Assembly: GCF_009649225.1 (NCBI RefSeq)
Contig: NZ_WJPP01000002.1
Span: 62,001 to 126,000, forward strand
From: Spiribacter salilacus
GTDB taxonomy: Bacteria; Pseudomonadota; Gammaproteobacteria; Nitrococcales; Nitrococcaceae
DNA length: 64,000 bases
Reading direction: 5' to 3'
Of the stretch, positions 18,253 to 28,998 are shown piece by piece. The notes under the pieces are model-generated. The model was given only the letters and a program-made list of their open reading frames with translations, was not told the origin of the DNA and did no database searches. The position numbers and the translations under genes were made by a program. Position 1 is the first letter of the stretch. Each line of letters begins with the position of its first letter.

Positions 18253-19444
18253 CGATGGTTTCGGCAATTTGCTCGGCGGTAATTGCGGATAACGTCCAGC
18301 CTAAATGACCATGCCCGGTGTTATAAAAAACACCACTGCGGCGGCCACTGCCCACGCGCGGCATCATATCCGGCATCATCGGGCGCAGCCCCGCCCAAGG
18401 GATAACGCGCCGGGTGCTGACCTGAGGGAAAAGCTCGGCCACCCAATCAACTAGCGGCTGAATACGATCGGCACGTATATCGCGGTTATAGCCATTAAAC
18501 TCTGCGGTGCCCGCCACCCTGAGGCGATTAGCTCCGAGACGGCTGGTGACCAGTTTGGTTTCGTCATCCAAAAGGCTCATCCAAGGGGCCCCTGCTTGAG
18601 ATGCCTCATCTTCAAGCTCCACGGTAATCGAATAACCTTTTACCGGATAAACGTTCAGCCGATCGCCGAGCTTGGCTGCCAGCGCACGACTTCCTACTCC
18701 AGCAGACACCACAACTCCATCAAAGGATTCTTGGCCTTCTTGGGTTTTAATCCATGGACCACTGGCCGAGACGCCAACATCAAGAATTTCGGTGTTGTAC
18801 CGCATCTGCGCGCCACGTTGCTCCGCCGCTTTGGCTAAGCCTATGGTGAATTCATGAATATCACCCGTCGCGTCTGTTTCGGTGTAAAACCCGCCGTAAA
18901 ACTCACCCGCCAAATTCGGCTCAATTTTACGCATTTCCTCAGGTCCAACCGGCTCGCGGACTAACCCACCATCTGCGAGAAGCTTGGTGACCTCTGCGGC
19001 ATGATCGAAGCCTTTTTTATCTCGGTAAACATGCAAAATGCCACGCCGCTCAAGGCTAAAATCAATACCCTCTTCGGCCGCCCATCCATACAAATGATCA
19101 CGGGCAGCAATGGCTAGCCGGGCCGTTTCGGTCGTATTTTGTTTGTACTGCCTTGTTGCCGCCACAAATTCGGCAAGCCAGCTTAGCTTGTGCCAAGAGG
19201 GTTTGGGGTTAACCAACAATGGGGCATCTGCCCGAAGCATCCAGCGCAACCCTTTAAAAATTGTTGGCCAGTGATTCCAAACCTCACCATTGGAGGCAGA
19301 GATTTGCCCCCCATTTGCGTAGGAGGTTTCCATTGCCGCGTAGCGTTGACGCTCAAATAAGGTAACCGTAAAGCCGCGCTTGGCTAATGCGTAGGCGGTG
19401 GTCACGCCCGTAATGCCGCCACCGATAACTGCGATATTCTGCAT
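18188..19444 (-). CDS. dadA: D-amino acid dehydrogenase, DadA family (glycine-riboswitch controlled)
   Basis: FAD enzyme of 418 residues that oxidatively deaminates D-amino acids at the membrane. Seen: N-terminal MQNIAVIGGGITGVTTAYALAK dinucleotide fold, METSYANGGQISASNGEVWN (typical of DadA), and the C-terminal NTGHGLGW-type segment FYNTGHGHLGWTLSA. The start at 19444 has a GGAGATC ribosome site; an upstream in-frame extension to 19474 has no support. A tandem glycine riboswitch lies in the leader, which suggests that this member handles glycine or a metabolite connected to it, rather than D-alanine only. Its 3' end overlaps recD by 65 bases. Confidence 0.92.
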   Translation of the reverse strand: MQNIAVIGGGITGVTTAYALAKRGFTVTLFERQRYAAMETSYANGGQISASNGEVWNHWPTIFKGLRWMLRADAPLLVNPKPSWHKLSWLAEFVAATRQYKQNTTETARLAIAARDHLYGWAAEEGIDFSLERRGILHVYRDKKGFDHAAEVTKLLADGGLVREPVGPEEMRKIEPNLAGEFYGGFYTETDATGDIHEFTIGLAKAAEQRGAQMRYNTEILDVGVSASGPWIKTQEGQESFDGVVVSAGVGSRALAAKLGDRLNVYPVKGYSITVELEDEASQAGAPWMSLLDDETKLVTSRLGANRLRVAGTAEFNGYNRDIRADRIQPLVDWVAELFPQVSTRRVIPWAGLRPMMPDMMPRVGSGRRSGVFYNTGHGHLGWTLSAITAEQIAETIVSQSEAGDSVVGQSSLKRAHG

Positions 19445-19477
19445 CGTTGATCTCCGAATTAGGTCGTATGGCACTAT

Positions 19478-19493
19478 CCGTGCACATGCACGG
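19478..19493 (-). other. Hairpin between glycine riboswitch and dadA
   Basis: The minus strand reads CCGTGCATGTGCACGG, a perfect 6-7 bp stem with a 2-4 base loop. No T-run follows, so it is not a simple terminator. It lies 10 bases after the second aptamer and about 34 bases before the dadA start. It may be part of the expression platform; that role is inference. Confidence 0.45.
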
Positions 19494-19502
19494 GTCGTAC
19501 CC

Positions 19503-19698
19503 CTTCCGTCCTGGTGCCTGAGAGATTCATAAAAGACCTAGCGGCCTTTTATTTGCTCCTTCGGCGAGTCGTCTAAGCGACTGCTTTTCGGAAATTTCAA
19601 ACATGACAGCGGTCCGTGTGCCTGAGAGATTCCGGGGTCGTTGCTCCTTCGGCGCCTACCTTAGCCGTGTGCTAATGCGTAGAACTCTCCCGCTGTCA
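19503..19698 (-). promoter_or_regulatory. Tandem glycine riboswitch in the dadA leader
   Basis: Two glycine-aptamer copies read on the minus strand. Each has the conserved core CGCCGAAGGAGCAA (19654-19641 and 19566-19553) followed by AATCTCTCAGGCA, the most conserved strings of the glycine riboswitch. Aptamer 1 opens with GACAGCGGGAGAGTTC and closes with GGACCGCTGTC; aptamer 2 follows after a short linker and closes with CAGGACGGAAG. The pair precedes dadA by about 58 bases. Glycine riboswitches usually switch genes on when glycine is abundant. A weak promoter (TTGCGT, 18 bases, TACTCT) may lie just upstream, within the end of the preceding gene. Confidence 0.95.
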
Positions 19699-19717
19699 GG
19701 TCTCTAGAGTAACTGCT

Positions 19718-20527
19718 CTACCTGGCAAAACGCAACGCCACCTCTTTAATGATGCACTGCAACGCATCAAGCCCGTCGGTTAACGCAGCCGGCCCTGGCT
19801 GCAAAATTAACGGTGATTTGATTTCATACAGCGCATCGCGCTGAACCGCCGGCACATCAGCAAGAATTGGATCAGAATAAAGCCGCTCAGGACGAAATTT
19901 CTTACCACACCAAGACCCAACAATAACCTCTGGTGATCGGGCGGCGACAACGCCTGAATCGGAAATAATTCGGCTGGCAGCATCAGGCGCGCGCGCAAGA
20001 TCACTAAAACAATCCTGCCCGCCAGCTATTTCAATCAGCTCACTCACCCAGCGAATCCCGCAGATCTGTGGATCATCCCATTCTTGGAAGTAAACCCACG
20101 GGCGGTAGGGCAATGCACGCCCTGCTTCCGCAACTGATTCAATATGAGCTTGTAACGACTCGATAAGCTCAGCGGCCGCTACCGTGGCCTCTACCATCGC
20201 ACCTAAATGGCGAATCATGGTTAAGATGCCCGCCACCGTGCGCTGATTAAAGACATGAACCTCAATGCCTGCGCGAATCAAATCGGCGGCAATATCGGCC
20301 TGCAAATCAGAAAAACCTAGAACCAAATCAGGCGATAGATCAAGAATGCGATCAAGTTTGGCCGAGGTAAATGCCGATACTCGAGGCTTTTCTTTACGCG
20401 CGCGCGCCGGGCGCACCGTAAATCCAGAGATACCCACAATACGATCGGCCTGCCCTAGCAAATACAGGGTTTCTGTCGTCTCTTCCGTTAGGCAAACGAT
20501 CCGTTGATAGCCTGCCGTTGTGCTCAT
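19718..20527 (-). CDS. Cobalamin-binding-like protein (BtuF/FepB fold) without signal peptide
   Basis: A 269-residue helical-backbone metal/cofactor receptor of the PF01497 type: RIVCLTEETTETLYLLGQADRIVGISGFTVRP, then ILDLSPDLVLGFSDLQADIAADLIRAGIEV, and a second lobe with YFQEWDDPQICGIRWVSELIEIAGG. It resembles the BtuF-like cobalamin-binding proteins. The N terminus has no signal peptide or lipobox, so as written it would stay in the cytoplasm, unlike transport-linked BtuF; no ABC permease or ATPase is next to it. The start overlaps the stop of the following gene by 4 bases (ATGA). Confidence 0.8.
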   Translation of the reverse strand: MSTTAGYQRIVCLTEETTETLYLLGQADRIVGISGFTVRPARARKEKPRVSAFTSAKLDRILDLSPDLVLGFSDLQADIAADLIRAGIEVHVFNQRTVAGILTMIRHLGAMVEATVAAAELIESLQAHIESVAEAGRALPYRPWVYFQEWDDPQICGIRWVSELIEIAGGQDCFSDLARAPDAASRIISDSGVVAARSPEVIVGSWCGKKFRPERLYSDPILADVPAVQRDALYEIKSPLILQPGPAALTDGLDALQCIIKEVALRFAR

Positions 20528-21219
20528 CGAAGGAATGCCTTTTTACCCACCGCCACGTTGCCATTATCAATTACCAGCATCTCAAGCGCATACAAACGTG
20601 AAAGTGGTTTTTGCAGCTGGCTTCGCGCACGCTCGGTAAAGCGGATAAATCCAATGTTATGAAGTCCCGTGTTCATAATGGAATCTTCGTCAGTCAGCCT
20701 GTCATCAAACACGGCGCGAAACAGCGCGAGCATCAGCTCAGCATCACTAACGTATTCAAGCTGACGCGTTTTATCTGGCGCTGTGCGCCAATCACGATAC
20801 GGTGGCACCAACATTTGCTCTGCGTAAGCCACCCTGCCCCCATCGAAATTAATCTCATTAATAGCCTGCAGCTGTGCTTGAATCCTTGCCCGAATACGTC
20901 GCCCCAGACGCTTTATACCGGCTGCCTCCAACAGCCGGTCGGCCAACACATCAAAATGCACAGGCCCCTCAGTAGCCACCACTTGTTCGATAGCCGCCGT
21001 TAACGCAGCATCGGGTATATCAGCAAAGTCCCGAAAGCCAGAAAGGCCCAACTGTGCGGGATCAACAGCATGATAAGGCGTTATGGCACTGACCCGCGGC
21101 TGCCACTCCGTTGCTGGCTTTAAACGCCCGGGGTGTGATGCCTCACTGCTTGCGGCTGGATCTGCCTGACGAATCAACATCTCATGCAGCCAGACCACCT
21201 GATCAAAACCCGGTGTCAT
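20524..21219 (-). CDS. Uncharacterised protein with DUF3320-like segment
   Basis: 231 residues with no name that I can assign. The segment IEQVVATEGPVHFDVLADRLLEAAGIKRLGRRIRARIQAQL resembles the DUF3320 module found at the C terminus of DUF4011-type helicases. It is probably a small winged-helix-like domain. No transmembrane or catalytic motif is visible. An in-frame extension to 21264 would overlap the upstream gene by 44 bases; the ATG at 21219, one base after that gene's stop and with GGGTGAG upstream, is the better start. It forms an operon with its two neighbours. Confidence 0.7.
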   Translation of the reverse strand: MTPGFDQVVWLHEMLIRQADPAASSEASHPGRLKPATEWQPRVSAITPYHAVDPAQLGLSGFRDFADIPDAALTAAIEQVVATEGPVHFDVLADRLLEAAGIKRLGRRIRARIQAQLQAINEINFDGGRVAYAEQMLVPPYRDWRTAPDKTRQLEYVSDAELMLALFRAVFDDRLTDEDSIMNTGLHNIGFIRFTERARSQLQKPLSRLYALEMLVIDNGNVAVGKKAFLR

Positions 21220-21220
21220 C

Positions 21221-22168
21221 TCACTCACCCTCAATTGCGAAGTCCACAGCAAAAATCTCGGCAAGAAGATCGATCATTTCATCTTGCAGCACGGTGCGGG
21301 GGCCACTGGCCAGACAGGCGTCATCTAAAGATAGCAGCGCCTCACTTTTAAACCCCGTATCTGCGCGCGCTGCTAATGCCACGGCAAGCTGCTGCATCAC
21401 CCCAAGGACAGCCAAGGGATCATCAACCCGCGCATTCAGCCAACCCACGATTTGCGTGCCCGCAACAGTCATGTCATCAAGCAAAGCATGCTCGACAGCC
21501 GTTTGCGGCTTAGGCATGCCTAATTCATTGGGTTGGAACTGCGTTTGCCCGCGGCCTAGCGCTGTGACTATAAAAACCAGCCCCGCAAAAAGATCGCGCG
21601 CTGGCTCCTGCGTCAAATCAACATTGAGTTGCTGTATCAGCGCCTCACCAACCGGTTTGACTTCATCCAATGCCAGACCGAGTCGCTCTTTGCTGTGCAA
21701 CATTTGCACTACCGCATTGAGACCGCCAAAAATCATGCGTAGCGACGAGGCAACGGCCATCCAAACCAAATAAATCAGCTGCATGACAGCCGCTTTTTGG
21801 CCCCGCATCTGCACGCCAGCGATTTTGACCGAAGAGCGGCCCGGCTTTACCCAGTTAATGGCCCCAATAGGTGTTTTGGTAGAGACGGTGACGCCGGTTT
21901 TAGAGAGGTTAATGCGTGCGGCATCGGAACCGTAGCGACCACGCAAAATAAATCGCCCATTCTGCATAGCAATTTGCGTGTTTTTTGCAAGCCGAGTTGA
22001 CAGGCGCAGACCATGCCGCGTGTTGCCGGTAATGTTGATACCGCCGGCTTTAACATGCGCACGAAGGGCCACACCACCTGTACGACTGACGCGCAGGTAT
22101 CGTCCGGTATGCTCAATGCGTTTTTGGCGGCCGTCTTTGTCTTTCTCGCCAATTTTGAGAAAGCCCAT
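21221..22168 (-). CDS. Uncharacterised protein with DUF4236-like N-terminal repeats
   Basis: 315 residues, function unknown. Residues about 20-120 consist of short beta-type repeats (LRVSRTGGVALRAHVKAGGINITG; GRYGSDAARINLSKTGVTVSTKT) resembling the DUF4236 pattern LNLSKSGVSVS. The hydrophobic stretch AAVMQLIYLVWMAVASSLRMIFGGLNAVV (about 125-155) may be a membrane segment. The C-terminal half is helical and hydrophilic. First gene of a three-gene unit with the DUF3320-like and cobalamin-binding-like genes. Confidence 0.65.
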   Translation of the reverse strand: MGFLKIGEKDKDGRQKRIEHTGRYLRVSRTGGVALRAHVKAGGINITGNTRHGLRLSTRLAKNTQIAMQNGRFILRGRYGSDAARINLSKTGVTVSTKTPIGAINWVKPGRSSVKIAGVQMRGQKAAVMQLIYLVWMAVASSLRMIFGGLNAVVQMLHSKERLGLALDEVKPVGEALIQQLNVDLTQEPARDLFAGLVFIVTALGRGQTQFQPNELGMPKPQTAVEHALLDDMTVAGTQIVGWLNARVDDPLAVLGVMQQLAVALAARADTGFKSEALLSLDDACLASGPRTVLQDEMIDLLAEIFAVDFAIEGE

Positions 22169-22180
22169 GAGCCCGTTACC

Positions 22181-22564
22181 TTATCGTGCTGCTGACCAGC
22201 CTGCCCAAATAATAGCGGCCCAAGCCAACATTAACGTGACACCGCCCACTGGAGTGAAATAGGTAAGCGCGGGAATGCCGAGCATTACCGACAGATAAAT
22301 ACTCACGCTAAACAACACCGTACCCGCAAACATCAGCCATGCTGCCAGACGCAGGCGACGCCACGTGTCGGATGCAATCGGTGCAGCCAAGCCAAGCGAG
22401 AGAGCCAATAACACCACCGCGTGGACCTGGTTGTAACGAATAGCCGTCATCAAATAACGGAATGACTCGGCATCAACCCGCGGCTGCAGCGCATGCTCAG
22501 AAAACGCACCAAAGCCAACGGAGAGCAAACCGAGAGCACCAGCAAGCGCCAAAAAGGGGTACAT
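22181..22564 (-). CDS. DUF423 family membrane protein
   Basis: 127 residues with four hydrophobic segments and the family signature GALGLLSVGFGAFSEHALQ near the N terminus and RYNQVHAVVLLAL in the middle, as in E. coli YgdD. Inner membrane location is expected; function is unknown for the family. It is preceded on the same strand by the ABC exporter gene (43-base gap). Confidence 0.9.
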   Translation of the reverse strand: MYPFLALAGALGLLSVGFGAFSEHALQPRVDAESFRYLMTAIRYNQVHAVVLLALSLGLAAPIASDTWRRLRLAAWLMFAGTVLFSVSIYLSVMLGIPALTYFTPVGGVTLMLAWAAIIWAGWSAAR

Positions 22565-22607
22565 AAGACCTCAGCAAATAACAGACCAAACAACTTGTAG
22601 TTTACCG

Positions 22608-24359
22608 CTATTGAAACTGAAGCGCAGCTAAGTGCGCATAAAGGGTATCGGATTGCGTTAGTGCCTCATGCGGACCAATGGCACGAATTCGGCCGGCTTC
22701 TAACACCGCAATCCGATCGGCATTACGCACAGTTGCCAGCCGATGTGCGATAACCACGCTAGTGCGGCCCGCCATCAGGCGCGCGAGTGCTATTTGTACA
22801 TGCTCTTCACTCTCGGCATCTAAACTACTGGTTGCCTCATCAAGCAACAACAATGCCGGGTCTCGCAATATCGCTCGTGCAATGGCGATGCGCTGTCGCT
22901 GACCGCCAGAAAGCTGCAAACCACCTGGGCCAATATAGGTGTCCATTCCTTGCGGCAGCGCTGCAATGAATTCGCTGCAATTGGCATCAGCTGCAGCCGC
23001 TTGGAGGCGCTGATCACTCGCATCAGGATCGGCAAATCGAATATTATCGCGCACCGTACCGGTAAACAGCACGGGAGTTTGTGCGACCAGTGCCAGTCTT
23101 TGACGCAGATCTGCTGGATCTATCTCTCGCAAATCTACCCCGTCAAACAGCACCTGACCTTGGTCTGGATCATAAAATCGCAGCAACAAATTAATTAATG
23201 TGCTCTTACCGGCACCTGATGGCCCCACTAGCGCCAGCGTCTCTCCCGCTTTGACCGTTAATTCGATGTCCACCAGCGCGGGGGGCTCTGGCCGGGTGGG
23301 ATAGCGATAGGTGACGCCCTTGAGGGTCACTTCGCCGCGGGCCGGCTGTGGTAGGGGTAGCGGATGCGCCGGGGCTTTTATTGCTGGTTCTGCATCCAGT
23401 AACTCAAATAGCCGCTCGGCCGCGCCTGAAGCGCGAAATAATTCGCCGGCAACCTCAGACAAAACACCAACTGCACCGGCAGCTAGCACGGCATAAAAAA
23501 TAAACGCTGATAGCTCGCCTGCACTCATTGTGCCGGCCAACACCGCATGCCCCCCGCGCCATAGCACAAAGGCAACCCCAGTAAATGCGAGCAACAAGCC
23601 CAGCGCATTTAACCCCGCGCGCTGACGAATGCGCTGCACCGCAGCGCTAAACGCTGATTCCACTCGCGTCTGAAACGCCCTTTGGTCTTCGGTTTCGTGA
23701 ACGAAGGCTTGAACGGTCTCTATGCCACCCAGCGTTTCACTGGCATAACTCCCCACATCGGCAATACGGTCTTGGCTGAGCCGTGAAAGTCGACGCACCC
23801 GTCGTCCATAAAACAGCATGGGCGCTACCACCACGGGAATGCCGGCAATCACAATCGCGCTAAGCCCGGGGCTGGTTATGATCAACATAACCAAAGTGCC
23901 AATCAATAACAGGACATTGCGCAGTGCCATCGAGAAAATTGAGCCCAGAACACTTTGTAGCAACGCGGTATCGGTGGTCATCCGCGATTGAATCTCGGCC
24001 ACACCGTTGCGTAAATAAAATCCAGGCTCTAGCGTCAGTAGGCGAGAAAATACATCTTGCCTAAGATCGGCCGCCATCCGCTCGCCAATCCACATCACCC
24101 AATAAAAACGCAGGGCCGCAGCAGCTGCCATTACCACAACAACGCCCCCCACCAGCAATAGCGCCTGATCAAGGGCCGCGGCGGTGCCATCGGCAAAACC
24201 TCGATCGATGACCACACGAAGCCCCTGCCCAACGGCAAGCACGCTGCCGGCCGCAATTACCAGGGCTGCCCCAGCGATGAGCGCCTGCTTCCAGTACGGC
24301 CCTAAGTAGCCTGCTAACCGCAGTAATCCGGTGAGTTTTGGAAAAATCGTTGCCTTCAG
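22608..24359 (-). CDS. MsbA-like ABC exporter, fused permease and ATPase (non-canonical start)
   Basis: A half-transporter of about 583 residues with an N-terminal six-helix domain and a C-terminal ATPase: Walker A VGPSGAGKSTLINLLLRFYDP, signature LSGGQRQRIAIARAI, Walker B LLLLDEATSSLD and the H-loop VVIAHRLATVRNADRI. The family exports lipids or drugs. The first in-frame ATG/GTG/TTG is a GTG at 24242, but starting there cuts through helix 1. The frame is open upstream to 24377 and encodes a typical exporter N terminus (KATIFPKLTGLLRLAGYLGPYWKQ). The best start is a CTG at 24359, 5 bases after GCAGGGA; an ATT at 24365 is the alternative. The start follows the bactofilin stop with a 1-base gap. 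Confidence 0.9.
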   Translation of the reverse strand: MKATIFPKLTGLLRLAGYLGPYWKQALIAGAALVIAAGSVLAVGQGLRVVIDRGFADGTAAALDQALLLVGGVVVVMAAAAALRFYWVMWIGERMAADLRQDVFSRLLTLEPGFYLRNGVAEIQSRMTTDTALLQSVLGSIFSMALRNVLLLIGTLVMLIITSPGLSAIVIAGIPVVVAPMLFYGRRVRRLSRLSQDRIADVGSYASETLGGIETVQAFVHETEDQRAFQTRVESAFSAAVQRIRQRAGLNALGLLLAFTGVAFVLWRGGHAVLAGTMSAGELSAFIFYAVLAAGAVGVLSEVAGELFRASGAAERLFELLDAEPAIKAPAHPLPLPQPARGEVTLKGVTYRYPTRPEPPALVDIELTVKAGETLALVGPSGAGKSTLINLLLRFYDPDQGQVLFDGVDLREIDPADLRQRLALVAQTPVLFTGTVRDNIRFADPDASDQRLQAAAADANCSEFIAALPQGMDTYIGPGGLQLSGGQRQRIAIARAILRDPALLLLDEATSSLDAESEEHVQIALARLMAGRTSVVIAHRLATVRNADRIAVLEAGRIRAIGPHEALTQSDTLYAHLAALQFQ

Positions 24360-24360
24360 G

Positions 24361-24720
24361 TTAATCCCTGCTTTCGCCTACCGAGATATCACCCTCTATT
24401 ATTGCACCTGGCTGCAACTTGAGCGACTGGCAATTCACATCGCCACGTAAACTGGCGCTGTGAGTAATAGAGAGCTCGTTACAGCGAAGACTGCCCCGAA
24501 AACGACCCGCCAATGAAACAGAAAACGCGTCAATCTCTCCCTCAACTAATCCAGGCTGCCCCACCACCACCTGATCTGCAGTAACACGGCCCTCGACCGT
24601 GCCCTGTAAATGAATAGCGCCCGGTACCTGAATGTCTCCAGTAATCACAACACCCTCGCTTAAAATGGAGGGTCTTGTTTGGCTTCGAACAGGTGGCTCA
24701 TCTTTTCTTTTATTGAACAT
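24361..24720 (-). CDS. Bactofilin (second of two)
   Basis: 119 residues of short hydrophobic-glycine beta repeats: ILSEGVVITGDIQVPGAIHLQGTVEGRVTADQVVVG, LRGDVNCQSLKLQPGAIIEGDI. This is the right-handed beta-helix of bactofilins (DUF583), cytoskeletal polymers that place cell-wall enzymes. An N-terminal hydrophilic tail precedes the helix. Its start overlaps the M23 peptidase gene by 11 bases, so the two are translationally linked. Confidence 0.93.
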   Translation of the reverse strand: MFNKRKDEPPVRSQTRPSILSEGVVITGDIQVPGAIHLQGTVEGRVTADQVVVGQPGLVEGEIDAFSVSLAGRFRGSLRCNELSITHSASLRGDVNCQSLKLQPGAIIEGDISVGESRD

Positions 24721-25783
24721 TACGGGCCACCTCTAACATTGACCGCGGGTCAACATGCTGACCTGCAAATCGCACTTCGTAGTGCAGGTGCAACCCTGTT
24801 GTTCGGCCCGTGTCACCCATCACGCCAAGTGCCTGCCCTTTTTCGACAAATTCACCCTCTGCTACATCAATACGTTGTAGATGAGCGTAACGGGTTTCTA
24901 CGCCTAACCCATGATCCACTACAACAAAATTGCCGTAGCGACCACGACGGCCTGCAAAGGTAACTTGCCCTGCACCCGCAGCTAACACGGTTCTGTCTTC
25001 ATCAGACACCATATCAATGCCTCGATGCGGCACCACCTGACCGGTTATTGGGTGTTTGCGCATGCCAAATCCTGAGGTCATGCGCGCAGCAACCATGGGT
25101 TCTAAATCAGGCAAGTTAGCCCGAAACACATTAAGTTGTGCAATCTGCTCTAGCCGTTCGGCTGCATCTTGGGTGACATACCGATTAATGACTGCGCTAA
25201 CGCCGTCATCCGCTCCTATCGGGGACCCAATTCTAGGCTCACTGGCCACGCTGGTAATAATATCCGGCAAGTCAATCCCGGTATTCTCAAACTCTTCTCC
25301 CAGCGACTCTAAATGCAGCGCCGCTAATGGCCGAGTAAACTCGGCATACAAGGAAAATGCCTCGTCCTGCGTTTCAATAAAACCCGCTACGCTGCTTAGG
25401 TCTGGCGTTGAGTTAGCACCTGCGGTTTGTGCCGCTGCTATCACTTGGTCTGCACTTTGGGATAGCTGCTGAAGCTGGTCTTGCGTTTGCGTTAAACGCA
25501 CCCCAAGGGATGAATTACGCTGATTGAGCTGCAGGCTTTGCCCAAAAACCGTTAGCGCAATCGCTAATAAAGATGCAGAAATGAGGGTATAAATGCGCCG
25601 CTGCCGTCGCACTTTTTGAGCCTGCACTTGTTGGTATCGATCAATATCCTGCCGGCCGACCCAAACGTGTGAAACGCCTGTTTCGCTAGGGATTAAAAGC
25701 TGTACCGAGCCTTCTTCTGGCAATTGCTTATGGATATCAGCAAGCCAGATACCCGCATCATGGGAATTATGGCTCATTGTCAT
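24710..25783 (-). CDS. M23 (LytM) family peptidoglycan endopeptidase, membrane-anchored
   Basis: 357 residues. A cytoplasmic N-terminal stretch of about 70 residues is followed by one membrane helix (IYTLISASLLAIALTVFG), a coiled coil (LGVRLTQTQDQLQQLSQSADQV), and a periplasmic LytM domain with the zinc ligands His and Asp in PHRGIDMVS and the HLHYEVR motif. The family cleaves peptide cross-links in peptidoglycan. I used the ATG at 25783; the frame runs up to 25819. The gene sits between two bactofilins, a recurring module for cell-shape control. Confidence 0.92.
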   Translation of the reverse strand: MTMSHNSHDAGIWLADIHKQLPEEGSVQLLIPSETGVSHVWVGRQDIDRYQQVQAQKVRRQRRIYTLISASLLAIALTVFGQSLQLNQRNSSLGVRLTQTQDQLQQLSQSADQVIAAAQTAGANSTPDLSSVAGFIETQDEAFSLYAEFTRPLAALHLESLGEEFENTGIDLPDIITSVASEPRIGSPIGADDGVSAVINRYVTQDAAERLEQIAQLNVFRANLPDLEPMVAARMTSGFGMRKHPITGQVVPHRGIDMVSDEDRTVLAAGAGQVTFAGRRGRYGNFVVVDHGLGVETRYAHLQRIDVAEGEFVEKGQALGVMGDTGRTTGLHLHYEVRFAGQHVDPRSMLEVARNVQ

Positions 25784-26189
25784 CCGTGTCTTCTGCTTGC
25801 GATGTTGAAAGACGGTCAATCAACTGCTCGGCATCAATATATCCAGCGGGCGCATTTTCTGTGGCCGGCGCGGAGTTTCTTAACACCCCGTCGATTCTTG
25901 CACCCGCTTCAATCTCAATGGTTTCGTACTCCACATCACCATGCACGGCAGCGGTTGAGCGCAACGCCAGTGTTTTTGCGACAACTTTTTCACTCACTTG
26001 GCCTTCAATATCAACATTTCGACCCTCAATACTGCCTTTAACGCAGCCAGTCGGCCCCACGCGAACATCATCGCCAAATGCATTACCGTGGATGGTGCCG
26101 TGTAAAGTAATAAGCCCGGGCGCTTCAACTTCACCGGTTAGGCTCACGCCTTCACCAACGATCAAGTTTTGTTTTTCAGAGGATTCCAT
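25767..26189 (-). CDS. Bactofilin (first of two)
   Basis: 140 residues: LIVGEGVSLTGEVEAPGLITLHGTIHGNAFGDDVRVG and VHGDVEYETIEIEAGARIDGVL are bactofilin beta-helix rungs. The C-terminal tail is acidic (AEDTDDNEP). It differs from the second bactofilin in both tails. It begins the bactofilin-M23-bactofilin operon; upstream lies an AT-rich stretch (26200-26287) with short palindromes that probably holds the promoter. Confidence 0.92.
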   Translation of the reverse strand: MESSEKQNLIVGEGVSLTGEVEAPGLITLHGTIHGNAFGDDVRVGPTGCVKGSIEGRNVDIEGQVSEKVVAKTLALRSTAAVHGDVEYETIEIEAGARIDGVLRNSAPATENAPAGYIDAEQLIDRLSTSQAEDTDDNEP

Positions 26190-26264
26190 ATCTCACCTAG
26201 CGGTATACCGCCTTGAAGCCTAGATTAACCCACCATTACTATTAAGTAGTGAGTTTTCGTCAGC

Positions 26265-26282
26265 TTACCATGAGTATGGTAA
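26265..26282. other. Inverted repeat between purA and the bactofilin operon
   Basis: TTACCAT-GAGT-ATGGTAA forms a perfect 7-bp stem with a 4-base loop. On the minus strand it comes 5 bases after the purA stop but no T-run follows; on the plus strand it is followed by AATATTTT. It may be a weak terminator or an operator for the downstream bactofilin operon. Confidence 0.4.
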
Positions 26283-26287
26283 ATATT

Positions 26288-28784
<2,497 letters not shown>

Positions 28785-28807
28785 TTTATTTACCCCCCCT
28801 AAACGAC

Positions 28808-28993
28808 TCAGCGAACCAGGTATAACAGCAAAAGCCCGGCAAGCATGGTCATAAGGCCGGTCATGCGCAAGGCCTTATCGTTGTTTTGCACAATACTAAA
28901 CAGCGCTTTACGCATTGTTCGGGGGCTCAAAAAAGGGAGGATCCCCTCAATAATCAACAGCAGCGCAAAGGCTGTGAGGAGATCCTGAATCAT
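28808..28993 (-). CDS. DUF2065 family small membrane protein
   Basis: 61 residues with two hydrophobic helices around the conserved EGILPFLSPRTMRKAL and ending GLMTMLAGLLLLYLVR, as in E. coli YjeT. Function is unknown; the gene is regularly found directly after hflC. A TTG at 28996 is also in frame, but the ATG at 28993 is preferred. It starts 5 bases after the hflC stop. Confidence 0.9.
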   Translation of the reverse strand: MIQDLLTAFALLLIIEGILPFLSPRTMRKALFSIVQNNDKALRMTGLMTMLAGLLLLYLVR

Positions 28994-28998
28994 CAATA

